A stretch of 64,000 nt of DNA from contig JAVLRN010000007.1 in NCBI GenBank assembly GCA_032821775.1, positions 1,240,001 to 1,304,000 on the forward strand, read 5' to 3'. Origin of the DNA: Sanguinoderma infundibulare (taxonomy: Eukaryota > Basidiomycota > Agaricomycetes > Polyporales > Polyporaceae). The notes beneath the pieces were generated by a model that was not told the origin of the DNA, made no database searches, and worked only from the letters and a program-made list of their open reading frames with translations. Shown here one piece after another: positions 1-11,469 of the stretch (positions are counted from its first letter, which is position 1; each line of letters opens with the position of its first letter). Both the position numbers and the translations under genes were made by a program.

Positions 1-1610
1 TCGTCGCTGATTCTTCTAGATTCTCTGATTCGCTTGTTCTCCCTCACCACACTCGACGCGGACATCAACGCCGCCCATACCGTTAACCGGCCACCCATGG
101 CCTCCACAAACGTAACTGCAATTCCAGCATCCTTTGACGCCCCCGTGACTACGGCGCCCGTTGAAGGTACTCCCTTGTACGCTGGCGCTGCCGTCCCAGG
201 CTTCTTCTCGCATCTCCGCCACAATTTCCCCTTGCAGACCGGAGTCAACTTCAACCTCCCCCAAGCGCCGCCCACTCACCTTCCACCACAGCCTCTCGTC
301 TCCGCTGGCATCACGTTCGGTCCGTCGACTACACACCCTCCAGCGGAATGCAATTGCCCGGCCCTGTCGTTGGAGTCGAACTGGCCCGGGGTACGCGAGA
401 TCGCGCCCGCTTGGGCTACGACCCTCATCTGGCCGGAGGATCTGCCGGCGGGCGAGTTCAAGAAGGAGGAGTGCCGCCGGCTCGTCTGGGCGACCGTCAT
501 GCTCACCGCGAGCGTGAACTCGTACAACACTTCGAACCAAGTCGTTCAGAATATCGAAAGGAACGACCTGTGGGTCAAGGATCCAGACAACGTAAGCGCT
601 ACTCGTAGTAACTGCGGATCGAATCCCCAAGCTGAACGTTCGATAGTTCGCGCTGCTCTTCCCTGGGGAGGCGCTGGCTATGCACGGCGCGCCGGTGCAC
701 GTGAATAATGTGTGGACGCTCTACCTGCGCTCCATGCTGCTCTTGCACACATGTATCCGGAAACGCGGGGACATGACGCTGAGCGACGCGGAGCGCGCGC
801 AGTTCGCGATGTACGCGTGGGTCGAGGTCGACGCGCTGGAAGCGGCGCTTGGACAGCACACATGCACGCTGCAGCGCAACTCCGGCTTCCATGCGCAGGA
901 GATGCTGTTCAGCGCGCGGATGTGCATTTCGCACGAGTTCCAGAGGTACATTCCGCAGGTCACGACGTGAGTATCCTCGCGCGCATCTTGTGAGCTGGAC
1001 GTCGGGAAATGCTGAATGCGAGAATATAGGACTGGGAGCCGGTTGTTCTACAGGGACAAAGCTGAAGCTTGGTGTAAGTCATGTGTAGCGGCGAGGTTCG
1101 CGGAAGCTCATCTCTTTCGTGACGAACAGTGAGAAATCGTATGGTTCTGGCCGAGCGCGTTTGGCAGAATTTGCTCCAGGGCGTCCTGTCGCCGGCTCTG
1201 GACTACCGAAAGCCCCTGTTGGTATACTGGTTCATGGCCCACATAATAAAGTGCGTCTTCGCCCCTAGGACCGTGTTGACGCCGAATGCTTGATACGTTC
1301 CAGGGCACTGGCGCTTTGGGAGGCCGACCCCACACTCGTCATAGCACTCGAAGCGTCAAAGACGTTCGCCAAGCGTGCGGAGTACATGATGATGTTTTGG
1401 CCGAGCGACGGTGTGTCTATTGCTCATTGGCGGTGATTAAACTCTATCTGAACTACCTCGCGTCCTCTAGATCAGCGGAGGGAGTGGGCGGACATCCGCT
1501 TGCGGCTCATCCAGGCGTGTTTCAAGTCTGGCATATCACCTCCCAGCCCCGATCTTCCTGGTCCCATCCCACGCATGAACGCGAAGCTTCGGAATCAACC
1601 TAAACAGTGA
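1..1610 (+). CDS. Fungal Zn2Cys6-type transcription factor, C-terminal part (5' end outside window)
   Basis: The frame is open from base 1, so the N-terminus, where a Zn2Cys6 DNA-binding domain would lie, is missing. The visible part resembles the middle homology region (Fungal_trans) of fungal regulators: the signature EECRRLVWATVML at about 466-504, then a helical tail (LRSMLLLHTC, AEYMMMFWPSD). I read introns at about 592-645, 967-1029, 1074-1129, about 1251-1304 and about 1421-1477, each GT-AG and 50-65 nt long, with frame kept across each one. The last exon ends at TGA 1608-1610. The family acts in the nucleus as pathway-specific regulators; the target genes cannot be read here. Assignment to a transcription factor is fairly secure from the signature, but the DNA-binding domain itself is not seen. 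Confidence 0.7.
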
Positions 1611-1785
1611 ACGTACGTGGATGCCATGAATTGTAATTGTCCGTGTACCATATCCCAGTCTATAATGATGTGTCGCGCTTTACCGCCTCTTGGGGAGCAG
1701 CGTCCATCGGGCGAACCGAGTAAGGCTGACCTCTTGCCATCGCTTCTGAATCAGTTTCCCAAGGCACTCAATCTCCGCGGCTCGG

Positions 1786-2157
1786 GTGTTCTGTGATCCG
1801 GTCTGGGACGAGGTACGGTTAGCTTACTGCCCGAGACATGTCTTGTCAATCACTGTCGCGGACCGCGTCGACGATATTTGGCGCCTCTCCGAGATGGCAC
1901 GCTTATTGCCCTATCATGGTGATTGTGAAGGCGTTTCATCGTCTTATGACCCTTCCCGAAGCTGGCACAGTGGCAGCTCAGCAGGCGCCCCGAATACGGG
2001 AAGCGGTCGGGGAGTATAAGATGCTGGAAAGCTTCGAGTGGGGCACTACTCGCACTTTTGACCTCCTGGCGGCCATGGATGCGAATTCACAGCCTTCTGC
2101 CACGAATGCGTGGGATTTCATCCTTGACGACATTGCTCGGGGGAGGTGGTCAATGAG
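1786..2157 (+). other. Possible coding exon of unclear ownership
   Basis: A frame from about 1838 to 2157 reads as protein-like, including FEWGTTRTFDLLAAM and AWDFILDDIARGRWSM, and ends at a good donor (AG|GTACGT at 2157/2158). It could be an upstream exon of the F-box gene at 2286, but it ends in phase 2 while the F-box exon starts in phase 0, so a direct join does not keep the frame. I do not recognise the sequence. It may be a remnant or part of a gene model I cannot resolve. Confidence 0.25.
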
Positions 2158-2285
2158 GTACGTTTGCAGCACGATTCATTCATTAACGCACGCTGAACTA
2201 GTGGCGCCGATTAGTTTGGAGAGGGCACGTATGTCCATCTGAGGTCCGCGGAAACCCTGGACTGACTAGATGATCATGCTCACAG

Positions 2286-3773
2286 CTCGTCAACCTTCAA
2301 GACAAGTTGCAACTTGTATCCAGTCTGGTGCAGGAGACGGTGAACGCGCTCAGGGTCCCCATCAACAAACTTCCCCCGGAGATCCTCGCCCTCGTCTTTT
2401 CGTTGGTCCCGACGCTCATCGCGCCCGTCGGACACCGCGGGCCATCCGCGGCAAAGCAAACATACGATCTCTTGCCCGTCACACACGTTTGTCGACGGTG
2501 GCGCGAGGTTGCCCTCAGCACCCCCTCGCTTTGGTCGACTCTATGCGAGGATGCGTTTGGTCATGCCGCCACGAACGTCTTCCACGGGCGCGCACAACAG
2601 GCCGACTTGTCCGTTTACGTCGACCGGGGCCGCCCAACCCCCGCGCTGATACGGCTTCTTGGGTCATCTGACCTATGCACAAGAATAACGGAGTTGTACT
2701 TGCAAGACCTCCATGATTACTCTCCCGCTGAGCTTGCAGCACAGGCTCTCACTTTTCCCGCACCGCGCCTGGAGCGCGTGGTTGTGCGCCGCCGGGTTGA
2801 ACGGGACACCTCCAGGGTCGAAGTTGGAGGTGCGGCCTCAGAAGCGCTGACGAAGTCGGTGGCCGAGGTGTTCGATGGTGTCGCCCCGAAACTGAAGAGT
2901 CTCGCGTTCCACGACATCCCGATATTACCTTCGAATTATTTCGAGCGACTTGCACACTTCCAGTTGTCATTCGAGGCGTCCACGGTGCATTGGACGCTGC
3001 CCAAGCTCCTTCAGCTCTTATTGCGATGCCCATCGCTCCAGGACGTCAGCTTCGCTGGACTCCCTACGCATCTGCACTCGACACAGACGCCGATGATGCC
3101 GTCTGTGTCGCTCGCCTGCTTGCGGAAGCTGGAGATTGGCCACTGTCGCGGACAGGGCAACCAGGCGACGCTCATGCGGGTTATGCTGTCGCACCTCATC
3201 CTTCCTTCCGATTGCGTAGTACGTTTGTACGGCCTGGACGCACACCGCTTATCCCCTCTCATCGACCTTCGCATCCCCTTCGGCGAACAGCACACTTCTT
3301 TGTCGGTTGACGTGTCGTCTGCCGCTATCACTCTTACGCTGGCCAGCCCCCATGCTCAAGGGTCTCTTTCCCTCGAACTCAACACCGCGGGAGCGACGAA
3401 GACCCTCCTGTCGCAATCCATCCAGGCGTTCGTCTCAGGTTCTGCGGGGTCCATCCTTATGCTCACGGTGTCCAGCCAACGAATTTGGCCGACGTGGTGC
3501 GATCCGGACTTGCTCTTTTCCATTCTCCCAAACTTGACAAAGATGACATTGGACGACGCGCATCTCGTAGACCAATGTCTCGATGCGTTGCGTCCATCGT
3601 CCCCGACGTCCGAAACTCCTCGCACGCCATGTCCCAACCTCGTGGTGCTGAACCTCCCTTCCAGACTGACGGACTTGCTCCTGAAGAAGTTGCACATGGT
3701 CATCTCCGAGCGACAACGGTGTGGCTGTTCAAGAAGTATGCAGTTTGTCGTGCCCGCGGACTGTAATTTTTGA
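2286..3773 (+). CDS. F-box protein (5' exon unresolved)
   Basis: A single long exon begins right after an acceptor (CACAG, 2281-2285) and runs to TGA at 3771-3773, giving about 495 residues. It opens with a short helix (LVNLQDKLQLVSSL) followed by the classic agaricomycete F-box core: INKLPPEILALVF, then HVCRRWREVALSTPSLWSTL. The rest is an irregular leucine-rich region (LACLRKLEIGHC, FSILPNLTKMTLDDAHL, CPNLVVLNLPSRL) of the kind that binds targets. Such proteins serve as substrate adaptors of SCF ubiquitin ligases through Skp1. There is no in-frame ATG before the F-box, so the start must be in an upstream exon that I could not join in frame. These genes are often multicopy and fast-evolving. 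The F-box identity is firm; the substrate is unknown. Confidence 0.8.
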   Translation, partial: LVNLQDKLQLVSSLVQETVNALRVPINKLPPEILALVFSLVPTLIAPVGHRGPSAAKQTYDLLPVTHVCRRWREVALSTPSLWSTLCEDAFGHAATNVFHGRAQQADLSVYVDRGRPTPALIRLLGSSDLCTRITELYLQDLHDYSPAELAAQALTFPAPRLERVVVRRRVERDTSRVEVGGAASEALTKSVAEVFDGVAPKLKSLAFHDIPILPSNYFERLAHFQLSFEASTVHWTLPKLLQLLLRCPSLQDVSFAGLPTHLHSTQTPMMPSVSLACLRKLEIGHCRGQGNQATLMRVMLSHLILPSDCVVRLYGLDAHRLSPLIDLRIPFGEQHTSLSVDVSSAAITLTLASPHAQGSLSLELNTAGATKTLLSQSIQAFVSGSAGSILMLTVSSQRIWPTWCDPDLLFSILPNLTKMTLDDAHLVDQCLDALRPSSPTSETPRTPCPNLVVLNLPSRLTDLLLKKLHMVISERQRCGCSRSMQFVVPADCNF

Positions 3774-4331
3774 CACGTCATCCGTCTGCTTCGGAAGTAT
3801 ACCCATGGTTGCACTCCCGCTTCGCCAATCTGACTTGCATCTCTTATTGTAGACCGTCGGTCATTCAACGACGCAGCCCCACTGCGCACCCAGTGAAACG
3901 TGGTGGCCGAGTCCGCTTACTATGTCAATGCCGAAACCCTAAGTAATGCGCAAATACTCCCCATTAGTCCGCGGTGACTCCCTGTGAGAAGCCGCCAAAT
4001 ACCTTATTGTACGCCATATTCGATGCATCATTCAAACCCGGTCGAGGTTCCCCCGCGCGTCCGCCTCACCCCAATGAGCGCTTGTTTCTTTTGTCTTGCC
4101 ACCCCCGATTTGGAAGGCAAGTTCGCCTCGCCTCGTGCAGGATCACCCGCACGTACGTTATTACCCCTCGCCGAGGAAGGCTCGGAAGCCATCTTCGGTG
4201 TCTGCTGTCGCGAGGCGAGATGCGAGATGAAAGCGAGCACAATTGTCTACGGCGCTCGCAGGCTCGTATAAGTGTGCGGACCGGGAGGCGAGCGCACCTC
4301 TCTCAAGGCCGGTCCCTTCCTTCACAGCCGC

Positions 4332-6202
4332 ATGTCTCAGCTCGATCGCCCGTTCACGACGCTCCTTCACCCCGACCAGGCGTTGACTGTCGAACAGGCA
4401 GCGGGTTGGGTCAGGGACTTGATCGATCATTACTCGCAGAGTGCGTCTTTTGTGCCTTCTAGCCTTCTCAACAAAGTCGCTAACCTGAAAAAGGTGTCAG
4501 CGTATTGTACCTTGACACGCTCCCAGAGGATGCTCTCCGAGGTTATGCGGAGACGTTGGACTCGTTGCTCGAGTGTGCGGGCGTGCTCGAGCAGCATCTG
4601 TGTGGGATGTGCTTCTTCCTGCCTGATCAAGTATCCCGGGTCACGGTCGCGATTGTACGTGCCTCTCTTTCGCGCTTTGTATTCCGAGCCCCCGTCCTAA
4701 TAATCCTTTCATGCTCGCAGATTGTCGCAGCTTACTATCAATCAGCGCTCCTCGACTCGTGCATCAAGGACCCGGGGGTTGGCGCTCTCATCGTTGTCGA
4801 CGAGGAGACACTGGAAAGTATGGGTGTCTACTTGGACCGCGTCGCTGCGCAGATTGTCCCGCTCTATGAGAGTCTAGCATCGGAGCGGTATGCCATGCTG
4901 CAAGGCCTGGTCAAAAGGGTCGTTACAGAGATGCGCGACCGCAACGCGCCTCCGAACTCAAGAGTCGGGTCCTACGATATTGCCCCCTGCCCTCCGAACC
5001 CCCCGCGCGCGACGAGGAAGAACAAGGGCACAGCAATCCCCTTTGCCAGGCTCGACGCGTTCCTTCGCAAGCTGTCCCCCCACCATTTCGTGGACGAGTT
5101 TTCTACGTTCAGGACAGGCGTCCCGCCGAGAAATTTGTCCCCCTTCCCTAAGGACGGTTACGCGTCAAGCATCGCAGGCCTGTCCTCGGCTACAGCGGCA
5201 TCCTCGAGTTCTTCACCCGAATCACTTTTGGACCGCGGTTGCGACGAACCCGAGCGACGAAACTCGCTAGCCTCCTCCGACACTACCTGCGTCGATGAGC
5301 CCGTCTTAGATCCCCCCTTCCACCCCGAGGCGGAACTCTGCTCCTCTCTCGACGAAGTCGTCGGGGCCCCGAACCGCTTCAGTCCCACTCCCGATCCCTT
5401 CCAGGTCTACCCCTCCCGCAAACGATGCCGCAAGACCAGCTCCACCCTCGCCCCGTCGCCCGGCTTACCGCGCCCGCGCAAACGACGCTGCCAGATCAGC
5501 CTGCGCTCTTTCGGCCCCGATGGCGCTGTCTCCGTCTGCGAGGACGTCGAGGCCCACGCGCGACCGTACCTCGGTCGCGCGGTCCCTGTTCGCCGCGAGC
5601 GCGAACGCTCCCCCGTGCCCCTGCCGCTCCCTCCGCGCAACATCTCGATCTCGCCGAACGCGTCCCAGGGATCGGCGTGCACGCCTCCGTCCCTGCGCGC
5701 GCGCTCGCTTTCGCCGCTGGAGCTAGAGCTGGAGCCCGTCGGCGTCCCGTCCTCGTACGTCGAGCCCCGTTACCTGCGCGTGCCGAGTGCGGAGCGCATC
5801 GCCATGCTTCTCGAGGCGTCGCGCGCGAGGCGGTGGGAAGACGTTGAGGAGACGACGGAGGACATGTCGGTCGTGGGTGTGGATGTGGGCGAGATCGACA
5901 TGCGTTCGGAGGGTGAGGAGTCGGATCGCGAGAGCTTCACCACTGCGAACGATGAGGTGTACCGGGCCGTGGAGGTGTCGTTCGAGAGCGAGAGCGAGCG
6001 CGAGGTCGAGGTCAGCGCGCCTTCGTCCCCCGCGCACCTTCGACGAGAGGAGGATGTGGATGCTGATGAGGACGAGGACAACTTCGCGGTCTTGTCGCCG
6101 TTCCCCGCACCCGCCCCGGTGGTTTCGAGCAAGGCGAAGGGGAAGCGGCGGTGCTTTGCGAGCCTCCTACAAACGTTCAAGCATATTTTCAACGGACGCT
6201 GA
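4332..6202 (+). CDS. Uncharacterised acidic, Ser/Pro-rich protein
   Basis: I do not recognise this protein. The N-terminal third is helical (VEQAAGWVRDLIDHYSQ; LPEDALRGYAETLDSLLECA; YYQSALLDSC; YLDRVAAQIVPLYESLASERY). The rest is low-complexity: Ser/Pro-rich stretches, basic patches (SRKRCRK, RPRKRRCQ) that could be nuclear localisation signals, and an acidic tail (SEGEESDRES, DVDADEDEDN) closed by a basic C-terminus (KAKGKRRCF). The stop is at 6200-6202. A 66-nt intron lies at 4655-4720 and a good intron at 4441-4500 (GTGCGT, CTAAC branch, GTGTCAG). The ATG at 4332 gives a sensible N-terminus but enters the 4441 intron in phase 1, whereas the downstream exon needs phase 2, so the first exon is unsettled. 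The helical N-half plus disordered tail recalls mating-type HD proteins, but no homeodomain is present. Probably nuclear, by inference only. Confidence 0.6.
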
Positions 6203-6672
6203 TACTATTCGCACCTACGGACTTCTGCACATACCTTCGCATGCATATATACCTCCCTCCCCTCCCCACGCACAGTAGTAGTCCGTGTATAATGTTGTAC
6301 TCGTGCGTTTCCGGTACGATGATCATGAACATGCGGGGCAGGCAAACCTGTAGATAATGTACTCTTAGTGTGCCATACCTTCGATTGTTCTGGGCTCCTT
6401 ACATACATATGCCATGTTTACGTCAGACTCAGCTGTATGTAGTCGCTATGCTTTCTATGCATCCCTTCGCTTTGCTTCTCTAGGAATGATTGGTTGTAAG
6501 CAGGCACGCGAAAGAATATATTGCAAGATGTGGTGATATAGATACAGGTAGTGGTATGTGCATGTAATTCTGGAGCAAACGAAATTAGGAGTCCTGTGCA
6601 CTCAATGGATACTGATACCGTCCATCGGTAAATCGTTCTGTCTAGGGTCATGCGTGGTCATCGCGAAACGAT
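6203..6672. other. Intergenic, convergent 3' ends
   Basis: This AT-richer spacer lies between two converging genes and must hold both 3' UTRs. I see no gene, repeat or RNA in it. Confidence 0.6.
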
Positions 6673-8091
6673 TCAGAAGTCATCAGACATAACGTCGCGG
6701 TATGCGGTCATGCTGCGCTCGTGCACCACATCATCAGAGTCGGAGTACTTGTCTGAAAGTACGGTCAGGGCGATTCGTGGGAGACATAAGGACGTCAAGG
6801 ACATACCACTCAAATCATGCTCGTCTTCGCGGTCGGACTCTTCCTCGTCTGGGTAGTCGTTCGTGTACCAATCCTCGGCTGTGGGTTCGCATTAACGACA
6901 GGAAATCGACAGCGAATAAGGTGGGACGTACCGTTGGAGTCTTCGTCATCTTCGTCAGAGTACTCCTCATCTGAGCTATCTTCGCCATAGAGACCGCTGA
7001 GCTCTGGGGGCAGCCCAGTCCTGTAGGGGATATTCAGTGATCGGCATCGATGAATGGAGCTAGGCATGGACCGAACGTACAGCTTCGCGATGTTGGAAGA
7101 TGAGTTGGAATCGTAAAGCTCCTTGGCGGTCGTCGGATGGTGGTAGAAGACGTCGTAGACGTAATCTTCGTCCATCCCATTCGCGTTCTTGCCTCCTTTG
7201 ACTGATTTGGCAGGGGACGCTGGAGCCAACTCGCTCACTAGGTTGATGGACAAGGATCAGCAGGAGATACATCATCCCACATTGGCTGCTCACCGTTGAG
7301 ATAGTCCTTTAGCATCGGCAAAAACTTGTCAATTTCCGCATCCATCTCGGTCGGCACGGGCGGTCTCTTGGCAGTGGAGGTCGAAGGGACGGCGTCGTAC
7401 ATCCTGAATTGTGCAGCACGTTTCGCGGCATCGAGTTCTTTCGATGACCATACCTTTGGCCTAGCATAGTCGAGCGTCGTTGGCATGCAGTTCGAGATGG
7501 ATGTGGGAGAGACATACGGTGCATTGGCTTGACGTCTGCGGGCATATGGATCCTCGACGTGGTGTTCCTGGTGCACGATGGTATATGTGCGGCTAGCTCC
7601 TTCGTGCACGGGGCGCTTCAGGGAGGTAGGTTGGGTGATTGCTGTTACCGGTGGTGGGGGCACCGCAGAGGGCGAGGAGGCGGTTGGTGGAGCAGTAGCA
7701 ACGACTTCTTGTCGCTTCCTCTGAGAAGACTCGCGCGCGACGTCTGCTAAATGTTTCTATGGCGCAGAATGAGGCTGGATCGCAAGAGTACGGGATTTGG
7801 ACGAGTAGTTACCTCGAGCTCCTTCTGCTGCTTCTCGTCGTTCCACTCTGCCTGCTCAACTGTCCCTGCGTACTGGAAAACATTGAGGCCTCCTCTCGAC
7901 TTCTTCCTGCTGGGCGCCGAGTCGACCACTGCACAAGGAGTTGAAGTGCGTGATAAGGAACGGTGGCGGGTCGGGGAGAGACGAGAGGACTTACCTAGGG
8001 CATCCAAGGGCTCCTCGTTGCGTTTTCGTTTGATGCGGAGAATAGCGTACGGTTGCTGAGGCTGGAGAGCATGTGGAGGGTCTACTTCCAT
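6673..8091 (-). CDS. iwr1: Iwr1-type RNA polymerase II nuclear import factor
   Basis: The start ATG is at 8089-8091 and the stop (TCA on the plus strand) at 6673-6675, with six or so short introns. The protein, about 320 residues, has an N-terminal basic stretch (ILRIKRKRNEEPLDAL) typical of the family, a disordered middle, and the diagnostic Iwr1 domain: DEDYVYDVFYHH at about 7145-7180, then an acidic run (EDSSDEEYSDEDDEDSN), then AEDWYTNDYPDEEESD in the next exon near 6815-6880. Iwr1 binds assembled RNA polymerase II in the cytoplasm and uses its N-terminal nuclear localisation signal to direct import; the human relative is SLC7A6OS. Splicing joins these parts in frame. I see no damage. Confidence 0.82.
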
Positions 8092-8522
8092 CAGAGCTGG
8101 GACTTTGTGGTTTGGTGGAAGACGGTAGCTGGAAGACGGTAAGTAGCAAGAGCTACAAACTCAAACTCCACCAACGCCCCAGCCACACCACGTGGACAGA
8201 TCCAGATCACGTGATCGCATTCGGACGCGCCCCGGTCTATCGCGATTCGCCACGAGCAGCCTTCAAGCTCGTCAATCCGAACTGGAACTTGGAAGTACGT
8301 GTCATTCGTTAAATTTAATCCGTCAGTACTCGAGCTCCAGTTCGTATCCAATTACCTATATCACCTCTGTCAAGTAACCACTACGGGGCCAATCATCAAA
8401 GTGCGTGGATATGTACAAATTCAAGGGCATAGTCAACGAAACACTCTATGTATACAATTTCGGAGAAGCTAATCCACCGCGCACAGCACCGAACCATGCC
8501 TCATCGCCTCAAACCCCGTGCC

Positions 8523-9423
8523 TCACAGCCCCCCCCGCTGGTACTGAAGACGCAGGTCTACCATCTCCGCCCGGAGCCTCGTCAGCTCATTCTTCAGGTC
8601 TGCACACTCCACCAGCACCTGCGCCCGCACGTTCTCGGCAAACCACTCCAGGTCGCCCCTCTGCCTGGACCTCAGCTGCTCGAACATCACCGCGAGCCGC
8701 TCCTCCATGGTCATATCCGACGTTGCTTCACGGGCTGCTGCGACACGAGTCAGAGAAGCGATCAACGACACGATGAGCTCGGAAGGAATCTGGTCTCACG
8801 CGTTGAAGGTTCTTCTTCTGACTGCGAAGGCGGTCCGTCGATGGACATGAGCGTGTCCTCCTTGGTGAGCGGCCTCCTGACGAACAGATACTTGTGCAGG
8901 ACTACAGCCGGCTCTTCGTCGCCGTTCATGAGCGCTGCGGCCGCCGTGTCGTCTGGAAGATTGTCATTGATCGGTTGAGTGGGCGTATGCTCGGCGGACG
9001 GGGTGGGGATAGGCTCGGCCCACTGCTCGTAGGACTCCCCCGAGGCGATAGGTCCCTCGAGGGCGAGTCTGTTCGCCTCTGTAGAGCTATGGGACCTGTG
9101 GCCAGCCGAGGGCGGACGGGACGAGCCCTGATATCCGTGGTCTGGGCCGGCAACTGGTGTGCGGTCGCGGTGGTTGCACATGTTCTCCTCTTCGGAGAAT
9201 GGGGGAGATGTCTTGCGTCGTCTCCTGTGGGTACAGTGGCGTCAGCCTGCGTGGTGTGTGGAAAGAGAGAGTGGTGGGTGGCTCACTTGCGGTCACGACG
9301 ATTTTGGGAGGTCGGCGACGGCCGGGACGCGGAGTCGAACGGATCGGCTTTCATTGTCGACCTTCTGCGGCTAGTTCTTTTGTATGGATGGGCTCTGTTG
9401 CCATTGTTTGGATGGTTGATCAT
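8523..9423 (-). CDS. Hypothetical protein with C-terminal coiled coil
   Basis: Read from ATG at 9421-9423 through exons near 9298-9423, 8800-9230 and 8523-8737, to a stop at 8523-8525. The intron 8738-8799 (62 nt, GTGAGA, CTGAC branch, GCAG) is well formed and keeps the frame. The N-terminal half is basic and Ser/Pro-rich (KRTSRRRSTMK, RRRKTSPPFSEEEN) and probably disordered. The C-terminus (EERLAVMFEQLRSR, ECADLKNELTRLRAEMVDLRL) is a heptad-like coiled coil. I do not recognise the family. A structural or scaffold role is only an inference. Confidence 0.55.
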
Positions 9424-11469
9424 CACGGAAAGCTGTAAAGAGGGGGATGTCAATAGGGGAAAGAGAGGGAGGGATCTTGGGGACTTGGGGGATCCCACGT
9501 ATGAGGCTTTTCAACTTATAGGCTCGCCGCTCCACAAAGCGGTGTAGTAACGTCGGACTATGGCACTCAGCAAGCTTCGTACCGCCGCCGTCTGTCTTCT
9601 CCCATGGCAACCCTTGCAAAGCGTCCAGTGCCTAGAAATGTAGTAGAAAATCAGGACAATGCGACATGGTTGTGGTGCCGATTACTCCAGCCACTGATCA
9701 CGAGAGAGGCACCTGGTTCCTTTGTCTGCCCTCCATTTATGCCGAAGGACAATTGACTAGAGAGGGTGCGTGAGATCATGACGGAGGGGAAGTAATGGAC
9801 GAACCCAACCCAGTTGAGCGCTGTGGCACCTGCTACTCGTGTCGCGAGCATCGCACCAGCATATTAAGTCGACATGGGGTCGAAGCACAAAGAAAGAGCA
9901 CAATGGAATGAGGTATTATGTACGCCGTCGGCAGAGGTGCATGCGCAGTACGGTATAAGCGTTGGTACTTGGTGCCGTAACGGGAAGGATCGGACATCGG
10001 TTGCATATTTGGTGCCACCCGAGTGATGGAAACGTCAAGTTCTCGAGCTCGCAATCCAGTGCCGGACCCGTAGCCGACCGTGCTCGCTTCTTGACATCCT
10101 CCACTGTGAATGGCACACTCTAGTCTCCAAGCCTCCGCCTCACTGTTATGTGAATCTGTTGGCTGCTACGGGACGGGCTCCGGCATCTTTCCTACTGAAG
10201 GCTGCGCCCATGTTATTCTCAATCATTGAACAGTCCTCGAAGGATAGCATGTACTTCAAGTTTAATCTCCACGCTGTTTGCCCTCGAGGACATATGGCAC
10301 AGACCGGATACTGTTCTAGGCACTTCCAAACGATGAATACCACTTCAAAATGACATCTCACGGAAATTCGACACCATGCTTACAAACCTGCTGTAATCCA
10401 ATCATTTTATCCTTCCATTCTTGGAGGACGTTCTGGTGTGAGTTTTTCCCCAAGACTCCATACACAGAAAGCCTTCTCAGGCATCAGTTCATCAGCTTTC
10501 GCGCAACGCCGCGGGTCTATTGCATACTTCTATGACGGCCTGACCACGACCTACGGCCATACTCAAAAGGTAAAACCCTGCATTCAACAACCCCGACTTC
10601 GCCTCACGGGAAACATCATCGTGCCAGTGCGATGGCCTGGTTCGCGGTGCAAGCGGTGCAAGGATGAGAGGGTCGTGTCAGAAAGGATCGCATGGCATTG
10701 AAAGGAGCGTTCCATGTTTTTGAGTATGCTCAGGTGAGTGCTCAGTTTCATCCAGCTCGGATGGTCACTGGCCAAATTCGGGTACGGTCAGGCCTTGGTC
10801 CTGGATATTCACGTAAGCATGTCAGTGAGTGAGACGGGATCAAACAGTAACTTCCGATGACACAGTCACGCAGCTGCATTGCCACGCGTTGATTTGCGTG
10901 TGCTCATCCTTCTCTCTCACGTAGTGACTCTGGCTCGACCAGTCGGCATTCACTTCACGCCTGTCACGCAGAACAGATTCTTAGTCGAATATCTAACGAA
11001 TACATTCATATATTGACTACTAAGGGCAGATTCTAAAAGGCACGCTGCAGCGCCACATGCATGGCCTTGCTCCACCTCGACGAAACGTATTGATCCTGCG
11101 GATGCGCCCGCCGAGCCGAGAAGACAAATACTGATGGATGTTGTCTGGAGCACGCACGCCGTCATCATGAGGTACAAACACAGTGGTCCTTGGGGTGCGA
11201 TCCCACCTTCGTTTCTGTTCACCACCTTCTCCTCGAACGTCCCCCGCGTCACTGAAGCACATCCTCTCTCTCTCCTCGGTGAGTGTGTTTACCTCAGCCG
11301 CAGTGGCAAGGCGATCCGTATTGTTCCTAATCGCGACTGCTCTTACAGCTTGGTGACGTGGGAGGCGCCCCGTTGCTCTATTCATTGCCATCCCCTTACC
11401 ACACTGATTCCTTGGTTGAGAGCTCTTCGACTTGCTCGTCGTGCCCTGTTTACGACGATTACGACTATC
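9424..11469. other. Intergenic, no gene supported
   Basis: About 2 kb between divergently transcribed genes. Only short frames without family likeness or good splice structure are present. It probably holds two promoters. Nothing specific can be named. Confidence 0.5.

Noticed and set aside
4332..6202. Mating-type homeodomain (HD1/HD2) gene
   Set aside because: The helical N-half and Ser/Pro-rich tail are suggestive, but no homeodomain helix with W-F-x-N-x-R is present.
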